Source: an uncultured Eubacteriales bacterium
GTDB taxonomy: Bacteria > Bacillota > Clostridia > Oscillospirales > Acutalibacteraceae
DNA: 40,879 nucleotides
Assembly (NCBI GenBank): GCA_934636435.1
Contig: CAKUAQ010000015.1
Location: 1 to 40,879 of the forward strand
Direction of reading: 5' to 3'
The notes below the pieces were generated by a model. It did no database searches, was not told where the DNA came from, and was given only the letters and a program-made list of their open reading frames with translations. Shown here one piece after another: positions 24,295 through 32,701 of the stretch (the first letter of the stretch is position 1; every line of letters begins with the position of its first letter). The position numbers were made by a program, and so were the translations under genes.

Positions 24295-24972
24295 ATGGCA
24301 AAGTATCTGACCTTCGGCTTTGACGATTGCGAGATACATGACCGGCGTCTGGCCGAGCTTTTTCGTCAGTATGGGATGGGGGCTACGTTCTTTCTCATCT
24401 CCGGACAGCTGGGGATGAAGTGTCTGTTCCATCGCTATGGCGAGGACACAACGGTGGAACGGGTGTCCTCGGACGAGCTGCGTACAACCTACCGGGATAT
24501 GGAGGTGGCCAGCCATACAGCGGCGCATACGTGTTCCATCGACGATCTGCCCGGCAGCGTAGGGGAGTCTTGCCGGGTTCTGTCTGACCTGTGCGGCTAC
24601 CCGGTGGACGGTCTGGCGTATCCGGGCGGCAGCTATACGTCTGCGCACATCCCGGCGCTGCGGGCTATGGGCATTCGCTATGCCCGTACGACAGCATGTA
24701 CGTATGACTTTGACGTCCCGCAGGAATTTTTGGCGTGGGATCCCACCTGTCGCTACGATGACGCGCGCGTGCCGGAGCTTGTGGAGCGCTTTTTGGCCTT
24801 GCCCGCGGAAGAGACCGGTGTATTTTATCTTTACGGGCATTCGTACGAGATGACGCGTAAGGGTGCGCCCTATGATTTTGCGTCGTTTGAACGGCTTTTA
24901 CAGCATCTGGCCGGGCGCAGGGATGTGACCTATGCCACCAACCGGCAGGTGTGGGCGGCATTGCAGGAATAA
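24295..24972 (+). CDS. Polysaccharide deacetylase (NodB/CE4-like), intact
   Basis: The product has 225 residues and no signal peptide. NodB motifs are visible: FDD with Asp10/Asp11 near the N-terminus, the metal-binding H74-xxx-H78 in ASHTAAH, AYPGGSY, and a late FYLYGHSYEM segment. CE4-type enzymes remove N- or O-acetyl groups with a divalent metal. It is the last gene of the operon, with GGAGG before its ATG, and is followed by a good intrinsic terminator. A truncated relative lies at 31857. A cytosolic location implies action on imported acetylated oligosaccharides. Confidence 0.87.
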   Translation: MAKYLTFGFDDCEIHDRRLAELFRQYGMGATFFLISGQLGMKCLFHRYGEDTTVERVSSDELRTTYRDMEVASHTAAHTCSIDDLPGSVGESCRVLSDLCGYPVDGLAYPGGSYTSAHIPALRAMGIRYARTTACTYDFDVPQEFLAWDPTCRYDDARVPELVERFLALPAEETGVFYLYGHSYEMTRKGAPYDFASFERLLQHLAGRRDVTYATNRQVWAALQE

Positions 24973-24980
24973 AGAGAGCG

Positions 24981-25013
24981 GCGGAGTGTCCCTGTGGGAT
25001 GCTCCGCTGTTTT
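24981..25013 (+). terminator. Rho-independent terminator of the main operon
   Basis: A 12-bp stem begins GCGGAG and closes CTCCGC, with three inner pairs that include G-T wobbles, and a 3-nt loop. TGTTTT follows. It sits 8 bp after the deacetylase stop and just before operator 2, separating the two transcription units. Confidence 0.82.
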
Positions 25014-25025
25014 CATGGGCGAAAA

Positions 25026-25051
25026 ATGTCATGAAATCAAAAGAATGTCAT
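25026..25051 (+). promoter_or_regulatory. Operator 2: near-copy of operator 1
   Basis: ATGTCAT occurs at 25026-25032 and 25045-25051, 19 bp apart, with ATCAAAAG between. It aligns with 5480-5505 without gaps, including flanking A-rich bases. The distance to the -10 box (33 nt) equals that of operator 1. This implies one regulator controls both units. Confidence 0.8.
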
Positions 25052-25061
25052 GATCGTGAGA

Positions 25062-25090
25062 TTTTCTACTTCTCTATTTTTTGTTATGCT
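25062..25090 (+). promoter_or_regulatory. Promoter of the second operon (TATGCT at 25085-25090)
   Basis: GTTATGCT aligns with GTTATAAT of the first promoter at an identical distance from the operator. The -35 position (25062-25067, TTTTCT) is poor, again fitting activator dependence. AGGAG at 25106-25110 precedes the ATG at 25121. Confidence 0.65.
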
Positions 25091-25120
25091 TTGATTAGAA
25101 ATATTAGGAGATGTTCACAC

Positions 25121-25936
25121 ATGATCTTGGATATCCATACCCACATGGGCGTTGTGCCGGGGAATTTTACCATGCCGCCGGAAATGCAGCTGGCCGCAAT
25201 GGAGCGCTATGGGATCGACTATGCGTTGATTTCCGATATCCGATGCGGTGAAAGTCAGACCCGCGGCGACGGACAAACCGATCTGCAGGTACGGATCAAT
25301 GCCGAGGCGGCGGCCTTCGTGCGACGGCATCGCAGCCGCCTTGGGCTGCTGCTTTGGTGCCGACCGAACGCAGAACGGGGGTACACGGAGGAATTTGAGC
25401 AGCTTTTTCTGCGGGAAAAGGACATCGTCAAGGGGCTGAAGATCCATCCGGATATATCCGGCCTGCCGTTTGACGATGAAAAAGTGGTGCCGTATCTGGA
25501 GATGGCCGGACGGTACGGTCTGCCGGTGCTTGTTCATACGCAGGAAACGGCTTTTTCCTCCTGTCGGCGTGTAGCCAAGGTTGCAGACCGTTTCCCGGAT
25601 GTAAAAATTATTATGGGGCATCTTTCTTTGAGCGGAGATAAACAGTATCCGTTTGAATTGTTGCGGGCGTATGAAAACCTGTATGGCGATACAGCCTGGG
25701 TCAGGTTCGACGATGTGGAGCGGGCCTGTGCGCTCGGTTTGGAGAATAAGCTTCTGTTCGGTACGGATAGCCCGATTGCGGGAGCGGATACCTATGCCGA
25801 TCCGGTGTACTATGTGCCGTATTTTGCGCGGACGGCGGATGGCGGAGCGGGTTTGGAGCGGATCCTGTACAGAAACGCTGTGCAGTTGTTCGGGATAGAG
25901 ATTACACACAAAAACACGGAGGAGGAAACGGCATGA
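25121..25936 (+). CDS. Amidohydrolase-family metal-dependent hydrolase
   Basis: Start ATG 25121 follows AGGAG by 10 nt; the open frame upstream crosses the terminator and promoter and is not used. The product has 271 residues with the metal-binding DIHTHMG at the N-terminus (His6, His8), the conserved GLKIHP, VLVHTQE, IMGHLS and LLFGTDSP segments, characteristic of the amidohydrolase-2 TIM-barrel group. Members include decarboxylases and lactonases, so a sugar-lactone hydrolase that complements the dehydrogenase/oxidoreductase of the first operon is possible but unproven. It is cytosolic. Its stop overlaps the lipoprotein ATG by 4 bp. Confidence 0.85.
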   Translation: MILDIHTHMGVVPGNFTMPPEMQLAAMERYGIDYALISDIRCGESQTRGDGQTDLQVRINAEAAAFVRRHRSRLGLLLWCRPNAERGYTEEFEQLFLREKDIVKGLKIHPDISGLPFDDEKVVPYLEMAGRYGLPVLVHTQETAFSSCRRVAKVADRFPDVKIIMGHLSLSGDKQYPFELLRAYENLYGDTAWVRFDDVERACALGLENKLLFGTDSPIAGADTYADPVYYVPYFARTADGGAGLERILYRNAVQLFGIEITHKNTEEETA

Positions 25937-26646
25937 AACACGGTCTTTGGCAATGGACGATTCTGCTTGTTGTTCTGTGTCTGCTTCTGGGTGGATGCGC
26001 AGGACGGGCAAAGGAGACGGGCGCGGAACCGGTGTCGCCGTATACGTATGGCAAGTCGCTGAAAAAATGGACGTTTCAAGGAGAGAATACCTGCTTTGAC
26101 GTGGGAACGGCAGCGGGCAGCGGCTGGAGTCTCCCGGACGGCGCACCGGAGAAGATCATCGGCGGAAAGAGCAGCACATTTTACGATTACCGGGTGGAGG
26201 TAGGGCTGCGCTATGACAGCGGTACGGATGGCGGTCGTGTACGCCTGCTGCACCGGGCGCGGGAAACGACCTTCTACGGCAAGTTCTTTTATGCGGTCGA
26301 AATCGAAAATGCCGATACGCTGCGTCTGATCAAATGTATCGCCTCACAGGAAAAGGAATTGGCGTGTGTCGCACTGCCCTCCTCGCTTGCCGACGGACAG
26401 ACGCATACAATCGCCGTCGATGCGGTGGATGAATGGCTGATTGTGTTCCTGGATGGGCAGGAGCTTTTGCGGCAGAGCGTTTCCGGCGGCGATTCGGTGT
26501 TATACGGGAAATACGGCTTTTCCGCCGAGAACGTATCGTTATGGATCGGGGAATTGACGGTAACCGAGATCGAGGACAGTCTCGGCGGCACAGCGGATAA
26601 TCAGCTGGGGGGTAAATTCAACGAGACAGTAAACGGAGGTGAGTGA
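25933..26646 (+). CDS. Concanavalin-like lipoprotein
   Basis: The product has 237 residues with a lipoprotein signal ending in LLLGGC (Cys22 lipidated). The mature part is one beta-sandwich: KKWTFQGENTCFDVG at the start, THTIAVDAVDEWLIVFLDG in the second half, then WIGELTVTEI and a DNQLGG tail. The same start (KRWTFSDNEETF) and the same closing pattern recur in the C-terminal domain of the next gene's product, so the two are homologous. It may be a surface sugar-binding component. It is translationally coupled to the amidohydrolase. Confidence 0.82.
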   Translation: MKHGLWQWTILLVVLCLLLGGCAGRAKETGAEPVSPYTYGKSLKKWTFQGENTCFDVGTAAGSGWSLPDGAPEKIIGGKSSTFYDYRVEVGLRYDSGTDGGRVRLLHRARETTFYGKFFYAVEIENADTLRLIKCIASQEKELACVALPSSLADGQTHTIAVDAVDEWLIVFLDGQELLRQSVSGGDSVLYGKYGFSAENVSLWIGELTVTEIEDSLGGTADNQLGGKFNETVNGGE

Positions 26647-26647
26647 C

Positions 26648-29600
26648 ATGAACGGTAAAAAACGGGTAATGGCAGCAGCCTTGTGCGCGGCGCTGCTGCT
26701 GTGCTGCGTGCCGGGCGGGCAGGCGGCCGAGGCGGACAGCGCGCCGGCAGAACGGGTGGCGCTGCACGCCAGCACAATCGAGGAACCGTATCTCTATTAT
26801 ACCGGAAACACCTGGACAAAGCCGGGTGATGTAGCTATGGTGCACGGGGCGAATCTGGACCGTGTCCGGTCGGTCGAGCTGTATCGGATGGAGGACACAG
26901 GCCGCGTGGCGAAAAAGCCGGAATATGTCTATCGCACAAGCTATAAGGAGCTGCCGGACGAAGAAATTGTGGCCGGTTCGGCGGAGGCAGAATGGTCGTC
27001 CGGGGCGGCCGTGACCGCCAAGGTGTTGCAGCAAACCGAAAATTCGCTCAAATTTCTTATTCCGGTGGATGCCGAGGATGGTGTCTGGGCGGTGCGGTTC
27101 GGTTTCGGTGAGGATGGCAAGGCGGTGTTCTATTATCTCAACGCACCGATCCTTGAGTGGGCGCAGGGCGATGAGGGCGGCAGCGCGACGCCCGGCGGAT
27201 GGCTGCGGGCACAGGGAACCTGCCTGTCGGGCGGTGAGCGCAGCGAAAACGTGCGTGCCTTCCTGCGCCGCAAGGATACCGGTAAGTTGACGGAACTGAA
27301 GGCGGAGCAGGTGTATGATGCTTATTCCGTTCGGTTTGCCGTACCGAAAAGCATCAAAACCGGCACCTATGAAGTGCTCTATTACAACGGATTTGGCGGT
27401 GAAACGGCGTGGAGCGAGCCCTATCCGATCGAGATCGCGCCGTCGCCCCGCAAGAGCTGGCCGGGCAAGGTGTTCGATGTGACCGATTTCGGTGCGGTGA
27501 GCGACGGCACACAGCGCTGCAATGCCGCGCTGCAGGATGCCCTGGCCGCGGCGGAGAAAAACGGCGGCGGGGTCGTGTATTTTCCGCGCGGACGGTATCT
27601 TCTGACAAAGGGTGGTTTTCAGATCCCGGAGAATACGGTGATCCGTGGCGACTCGGCGGAAGAAACGCTGGTGTATTTCACGGCGTTCGATTGGGAATAC
27701 AAGGAATTGCCCGACTGTCTGTTTGACGGCACACAGAACTTGGCTCTCGAGGATATTACGTTTTCCGGGGCGCGTGTGACAACATTTCTGGCCGCCGGAG
27801 CGGCCAGCCCGCGCGAGATCCAGGGCTCTCTGCGGGGAGATGCCGGGAAAGTCGAGAAAAAGGAATACCGCAATATCTATGTCCGGCGCTGCCGCTTCAC
27901 CTTCGATGAATATGGCGGGATGCCGTCGCAAACGGGCGTGTTGTCTACGGTGGCGGATATGCTGGTGGAAGAGCAGGGCAAGCCGTTTCTGTCGATCCGT
28001 GAGTCGGAGAACGTTCAGCTGGGCGATCTGGAGCTGTATGTGTTTAACCGGCCGATCGGTATTTCGGGTGAGTATCTGCTGGTGCAGGATATCCGACAGA
28101 AGCATAGCTGGTCTACTATGGTCGGACAAAAGACTATTGTGGAGCGTGTGGGCTGGTACAACAGCACATACGGTGTGTCCGGCAACAAGATGTATTTGGC
28201 GGATCAAAGCTGGCAGGATCACATTGGTAATAACCGGGAGAGCATGACAACAGACGGCGGCAGCGGTGGGTATAACGGCGCTGTGCGCATGGCAGAGGAT
28301 CGGGTCACATTTACCCTGCGCGATCCAAAGGGGTTCTACAAGACCGGCAATACCGAAGAATTAATGCTGTACATTGCGGGAGGCAAGGGAGCGGGACAAT
28401 ACCGTCGTATCCTGTCGCGCCCGACGGACGATACGGTGGTGTTGGATGAGCCGTTTTTCATCGACCCGGATGATAACTCGGTCGTATCGCTGGGTTCGGA
28501 GCGGGATTCTATCTTCTTCGTGCGGGATACGATCGAAAACAGCGGCGCGTTTCAATTATACGGCTTTGCGACGAATACGGTGCTGTCCGGCATGAAATTG
28601 GCCAGGGCGGCCGGTTTGTCGGGCTGGGCGCGGTTTGTGTACGGCGCGTTGCAAGTTAACTGGTATACCTCTTTTACCGATAATGAGGTTGCGGATGCGG
28701 AGTATTTCAAGTATTACGGTGCGGATAACGAAAACAATGCTACCCATCTGAAATTTACCGCGAACGGTAAGGGGTCGGGAATCAACCTCGGTTTGACTGT
28801 GCGAGGAAATCGGCTCAGCGACGGCGCTTTCGTGTCGTTCACTGCACAGGCAGGCATGGAAGCGATGCAGAACGTGTTGGTGCAACGTAACATGATCTCC
28901 GGTTGTCGTGGAGCGGCGATTCGGATCGGCTATGGTCAGAGAGCGGTAGACGCAGTGGCGTTTGTTGACAATGGATTGAGCGAGAATATGGGTAATTATT
29001 CCTATGCGGATTCTCTTTTGACGGATAAGAATGCCGCCGGCCAGCTACGCACAGTCTTCTTTGACGCAGGCGGCGATCCGATTACGCCGGAACAGAGTTA
29101 CAGCACCCCGACCGCGCCCGAGTCGGAGCCGGAGCCGATTCGAGTGGAGCAGGAGATCAAGCGTTGGACATTCTCGGACAATGAGGAGACGTTTACGGTC
29201 GGTGGACGGACAGATGCCGGAACGTGGTGCTTTGAGGAAACGGCAATGAGACGGGAATTGGTCGATACCGACGTCTTGCACGATATGCGGGTGCAGGTGC
29301 GTTTTCGGTACGATTCTTCGGTCGTGGTGGACGACAAGAAAGGAACGCAGGCGCTGCAGCTGATCACCCGTGCCATAGAGAATACGGCGCTCAGCGCCAC
29401 GCCGAGCCATTATGCGGCAGTGGTAGAGAACGGCGATACCCTGAAGCTGTACCGTGGCAGCACCTCCTACCGTGCGGACCAGGACCCGAAAACCGCGTTG
29501 CAAACGGTCAAGCTGGATCGGTCTGTTTTTGACGGACAGTGGCATACATTGACAATCGACGCAGTGGATGAGCGGCTGGTCGTGTCGTTGAACGGCACGG

Positions 29601-29794
29601 AGTGGATCAATTACACCGATCGGTCAAATGTATCGCTTCTGTCCGGTCGGGCAGGATTGGCGGTCGAGGCCACAAAACTTGAGATCGACGACCTTGTCGT
29701 GTATACGCTGCGGGACGAGCACGGCGGGATCGAGGATAATCTGGCGCAAAGCAACTACGATTGGAAAACATACGGGAAGGGGGCGGCGAAATGA
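26648..29794 (+). CDS. Exported beta-helix protein with Ig-like N-terminus and C-terminal concanavalin-like domain
   Basis: Start ATG 26648 is supported by GGAGGT 7 nt upstream; the GTG at 26639 overlaps that site. The product has 1048 residues. A signal peptide is followed by Ig/IPT-like domains (YYTGNTWTKPGDVAM, then TPGGWLRAQG), a Pectate_lyase_3-type helix from VFDVTDFGAVSDG (about 277 on), and from about residue 833 a concanavalin-like domain (KRWTFSDNEETF, DAVDERLVVSLNG). It shares NNRESMTTDGG and KGAGQYRRI with the cytosolic 14518 protein. No anchor is visible, so it is secreted or held by partners. Polysaccharide binding or lyase/hydrolase activity is inferred from the fold only. Confidence 0.85.
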   Translation: MNGKKRVMAAALCAALLLCCVPGGQAAEADSAPAERVALHASTIEEPYLYYTGNTWTKPGDVAMVHGANLDRVRSVELYRMEDTGRVAKKPEYVYRTSYKELPDEEIVAGSAEAEWSSGAAVTAKVLQQTENSLKFLIPVDAEDGVWAVRFGFGEDGKAVFYYLNAPILEWAQGDEGGSATPGGWLRAQGTCLSGGERSENVRAFLRRKDTGKLTELKAEQVYDAYSVRFAVPKSIKTGTYEVLYYNGFGGETAWSEPYPIEIAPSPRKSWPGKVFDVTDFGAVSDGTQRCNAALQDALAAAEKNGGGVVYFPRGRYLLTKGGFQIPENTVIRGDSAEETLVYFTAFDWEYKELPDCLFDGTQNLALEDITFSGARVTTFLAAGAASPREIQGSLRGDAGKVEKKEYRNIYVRRCRFTFDEYGGMPSQTGVLSTVADMLVEEQGKPFLSIRESENVQLGDLELYVFNRPIGISGEYLLVQDIRQKHSWSTMVGQKTIVERVGWYNSTYGVSGNKMYLADQSWQDHIGNNRESMTTDGGSGGYNGAVRMAEDRVTFTLRDPKGFYKTGNTEELMLYIAGGKGAGQYRRILSRPTDDTVVLDEPFFIDPDDNSVVSLGSERDSIFFVRDTIENSGAFQLYGFATNTVLSGMKLARAAGLSGWARFVYGALQVNWYTSFTDNEVADAEYFKYYGADNENNATHLKFTANGKGSGINLGLTVRGNRLSDGAFVSFTAQAGMEAMQNVLVQRNMISGCRGAAIRIGYGQRAVDAVAFVDNGLSENMGNYSYADSLLTDKNAAGQLRTVFFDAGGDPITPEQSYSTPTAPESEPEPIRVEQEIKRWTFSDNEETFTVGGRTDAGTWCFEETAMRRELVDTDVLHDMRVQVRFRYDSSVVVDDKKGTQALQLITRAIENTALSATPSHYAAVVENGDTLKLYRGSTSYRADQDPKTALQTVKLDRSVFDGQWHTLTIDAVDERLVVSLNGTEWINYTDRSNVSLLSGRAGLAVEATKLEIDDLVVYTLRDEHGGIEDNLAQSNYDWKTYGKGAAK

Positions 29795-31839
29795 GCCGAA
29801 AGATTCTGACGCTGCTTGCGGCGGCGCTGCTTACGCTCGTGCTGCTGCCGGGCGGCGTTCTGGCGGACGGCCCGACGGCCGAGATCGACTATGCGGGCAA
29901 CGTGACGCTGCTGCCCGGTGAGGATGTTGTGCTCTGCGGCTACGGACTGGAGGTATTTACAACGGCTGAGATGTACCGGGTGGAGGATGACCCGGCAGGT
30001 AAGCCCGGCGAGCCGGAATGGAGCGGACGGGGTGCGAAGAGGTGTCGCATTCGCCAGAATACCGGTCGGTCGCTTAAATGCCGGATTCCGGCGTCGTTTT
30101 CGGAGGGAATCTATCGGTTGCGGCTGAGCGGCGCCGGGGAGCAGCGGATCACCGTCAATGCGCCGGTGGTGCGCTTTACCGTCGGCGACAGCGGCCAGAC
30201 CGCCTCTCCCGGCGGATGGATCCGTATACAGGGTGAGAACCTGTCGCTGGATGCCGCGGGTGTGCGGGTGACACTTTCCTCCGGCGAACAGACGCAGGTC
30301 TGCGCCGCGGAGACGATCGACGCATACTCTCTGCGCGTCGTTCTGCCCGCAGAGCTGCCGATCGGGGAATATACACTGACCGTTTATAACGGTCGGGGCG
30401 ACGGCACCTGCCAAAGCACTCCTGTGACGGTGAAGATCGCACCCTCGGCGCAGTCCACATGGCCGCAGGAGGTGTTCATCGTGACCGACTATACCGACGA
30501 CCCGGCGGACGGCAATGCCCGTTTCAACTACGCTTTTCAGGCGGCGCTCGATGCCGCAGCCGCCAACGGGGGAGGCGTCGTGCTTTTCCCGGCGGGGCGG
30601 TATCTGCTGACGAATTCCTTTACGATCCCGGAAAAGACCGTCGTGCGCGGCGCTTCGCAGGAGGAAACGCTGCTGTTCTGGACGTCCTTTACCTGGAGCT
30701 TGAATGAATTGCCCGACTATATTCTCAAAAGCAGCGGACAGTGCGCTTTGCGGGAGCTGACGGTTTCCGGCGCCCGGATCGGAAGATTTCTGGTTGCCGA
30801 TGGCGACGGGATAACGGTGGAAAAATGCCGGTTTCATTTTGATTCCTTTGGCGGCGCCCCCACCTTGGGAGGACAGGGCGATGCCTATGTGTTTGACGGA
30901 ATCACAAAAGAGCTGGAGGAACACCGTTCGGATATTCTTGTGTGCTCCGGAAAAAACATCCGCATCGAGAACTGTGAAATTTTGTCCAGCGGTCGGCCGC
31001 TTGTATTAACCGGCGCCGAAAACGTGTTCCTCCGCGAGGTGAAGCTGCCGCCGAACAATCTGTATCGGGCGAGCATGGCGGCGCTGACCGGGCTGGAGTG
31101 CGCAGTGATCGAGGATGTGACCTGGAACGATACCGGTGTGCAGCTGTCCGGCAGCCGGATCTATTTTGCCCGCGGATCATGGGAGGACAATATGGGCGGC
31201 GAGCGCGAAACGGTTGTGCTTGACGGAGACGGCACGGCCTATGAGCAGGTGATATTTTCGGCGCTCGATCTGTATAATACCGGCGCGCTGCGTCTGGGCG
31301 GCGGAGGAAAAAACCTGATCGTGGACGGTGTGCGGCTGCGCCGCAGCAGCGGGATCGTTGCTGACACGACCGGGGGCGATATTCAGTACTTGAGCATCGT
31401 TGGCACAACGGTCAGCGATAGCCAGTGGTTCAAATACTACGGTGTGGCAGACGGCGAAAATCGCTGTACCGTGCTGTCGCTGACCGGAAACGGCACGGCT
31501 GTCGGGATCGCGTTGCGTCGGGATACACTGACCCAGGGCGCATTCATTGACCTGTCGGGGCAGGAGATGGACGGCGTGCTGGTGCAGGATGCGCACATCG
31601 ACGGCGCTGAGACAGCGCTCGTGGGTGCGGACGGTGAGCGGTCATGGAACGGCGTGTTGCTCTCGGGCGTTGCCTGCCGCGCGGTACGGGAAAAGTTCGA
31701 TGAGAGGCTCACGGCTGCCGGAGCGCAGATCGAGAGAAACTGCGGCGTGCCGATTTGTGGCTGGATCGCAGGAGCGGCGGTTGTAGCCGCCGCTGTAGGT
31801 GCCGCGCTGCTGTGTGTGCTGCGGAAAAAGAGAGGATAA
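29791..31839 (+). CDS. Membrane-anchored beta-helix protein (third paralogue)
   Basis: Start ATG 29791 overlaps the previous stop by 4 bp. The product has 682 residues with a signal peptide (MSRKILTLLAAALLTLVLLP), an Ig-like region (SPGGWIRIQGENL), a beta-helix beginning near VFIVTDYTDDP and GGGVVLFPAGRYLL, and a C-terminal membrane segment (GWIAGAAVVAAAVGAALL) with an RKKRG tail. It is a shorter paralogue of 26648 and 14518 and lacks the concanavalin domain. The NNRE.MTTDG motif of the other two is changed to GGERETVVLDGDG, so any activity tied to that motif may be lost. Likely displayed at the cell surface, like the GLUG proteins. Confidence 0.83.
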   Translation: MSRKILTLLAAALLTLVLLPGGVLADGPTAEIDYAGNVTLLPGEDVVLCGYGLEVFTTAEMYRVEDDPAGKPGEPEWSGRGAKRCRIRQNTGRSLKCRIPASFSEGIYRLRLSGAGEQRITVNAPVVRFTVGDSGQTASPGGWIRIQGENLSLDAAGVRVTLSSGEQTQVCAAETIDAYSLRVVLPAELPIGEYTLTVYNGRGDGTCQSTPVTVKIAPSAQSTWPQEVFIVTDYTDDPADGNARFNYAFQAALDAAAANGGGVVLFPAGRYLLTNSFTIPEKTVVRGASQEETLLFWTSFTWSLNELPDYILKSSGQCALRELTVSGARIGRFLVADGDGITVEKCRFHFDSFGGAPTLGGQGDAYVFDGITKELEEHRSDILVCSGKNIRIENCEILSSGRPLVLTGAENVFLREVKLPPNNLYRASMAALTGLECAVIEDVTWNDTGVQLSGSRIYFARGSWEDNMGGERETVVLDGDGTAYEQVIFSALDLYNTGALRLGGGGKNLIVDGVRLRRSSGIVADTTGGDIQYLSIVGTTVSDSQWFKYYGVADGENRCTVLSLTGNGTAVGIALRRDTLTQGAFIDLSGQEMDGVLVQDAHIDGAETALVGADGERSWNGVLLSGVACRAVREKFDERLTAAGAQIERNCGVPICGWIAGAAVVAAAVGAALLCVLRKKRG

Positions 31840-31856
31840 GAGCACATGCGATTTAT

Positions 31857-32420
31857 ATGCGATGGCCGGATGGACGTGCCAAAGCCTTTACAACCAGCTA
31901 TGACGACGGGTTTCAGCAGGATGCGGCGCTGATCTGCCTGATGGATCGGTATGGGATTCGCGGAACATTTAATCTAAACGGCGGGTTTCTCCGCCGGGAG
32001 GGGCTTTGTTCAACGGAAATATATAAAACCGGCGGGCAGGAGATCGCACTGCATGGGCTGCACCACGATCCGATGCCCGCCTTAGCAGATGCCAACGGAT
32101 GGTATGAAGTTCTCCGGGAGCGGGAAATTCTGGAGGAAGAATACGGGACGGTGGTACAGGGCATGGCTTATCCCAATGGCCGGTATTCCCCCGGCACAAT
32201 GGAAAGGCTTGCGGCCTGTGGGGTGCTGTATTCCCGCACGGTGCAGAAGCTGATTTGGTTGCGGCAGAGCAGGCGGGCATTGTGCGCGGACGGCGGATTT
32301 GGCGCAAAAACTGTATGTTCATTCAACAAACGATCCGTCTGCGGCTACATTCAATTTAATTGTTTACCTGGTGGCAGCAGTACTGCTTTTTGGCAGTCGC
32401 GCTTTTATGGACGCAATTGA
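31857..32420 (+). pseudogene. Polysaccharide deacetylase, 3'-truncated by deletion
   Basis: From ATG 31857 the frame encodes a clear NodB-type N-terminus: TTSYDDGF (Asp16/Asp17), YGIRGTFNLN, ALHGLHHDPM and QGMAYPNGRYSPGTM. Homology stops after YSRTVQ (about 32247). The remaining residues to the stop are unrelated and out of frame relative to a transporter fragment that starts near 32296. The C-terminal third, including the segment equivalent to FYLYGHSYEM of the intact copy at 24295, is missing. A deletion joining two neighbouring genes explains this best. The open frame may still be translated but is unlikely to be active. Confidence 0.8.
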
Positions 32421-32685
32421 GGGACAGAAAGATAAACGGTTGCCTTGGCGCAGGGTGGTCGGTTATATTGTGGCGATGTCAATCTGTCTGTTTTTGTACA
32501 CATATTTCAAGACACTTGCGGCGGAAAAAATACCTGCGACACAGATTTATCCGCTTTTTCAGGGCGGATCGTTGTTATTATCTACTGTGATGTCGATGCT
32601 GATCTTCGGCGAAAAGCCGAACGGTCAGTGTATAATGGGATGCTTGTTATGTTTGGCCGGACTGTTGGTCGTTAATATGGGATGA
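32296..32685 (+). pseudogene. EamA/DMT transporter, 5'-truncated fragment
   Basis: About 128 residues match the second half of an EamA transporter: four hydrophobic segments, PATQIYPLFQGGSLLLST and FGEKPNGQCIMGCLLCLAGL. It lines up with the C-terminal half of the intact gene at 19607 (QKLYVHSTND against QKIHQFSSHKNE). The first five membrane segments are gone, having been lost together with the 3' end of the adjacent deacetylase. Functional expression is unlikely. Confidence 0.8.
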
Positions 32686-32701
32686 TGAAAGGGTGGAACA
32701 T

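Noticed and set aside
24932..25120. N-terminal extension of the amidohydrolase
   Set aside because: The open frame runs through the terminator, operator and promoter; ATG 25121 has its own ribosome site and begins with the metal motif.
26618..28222. 534-residue open frame on the minus strand
   Set aside because: It is antisense to the exported beta-helix gene, has no recognisable motif and is a side effect of the GC-rich codon use. Similar antisense frames at 23374-24840 and 34292-35815 were rejected for the same reason.
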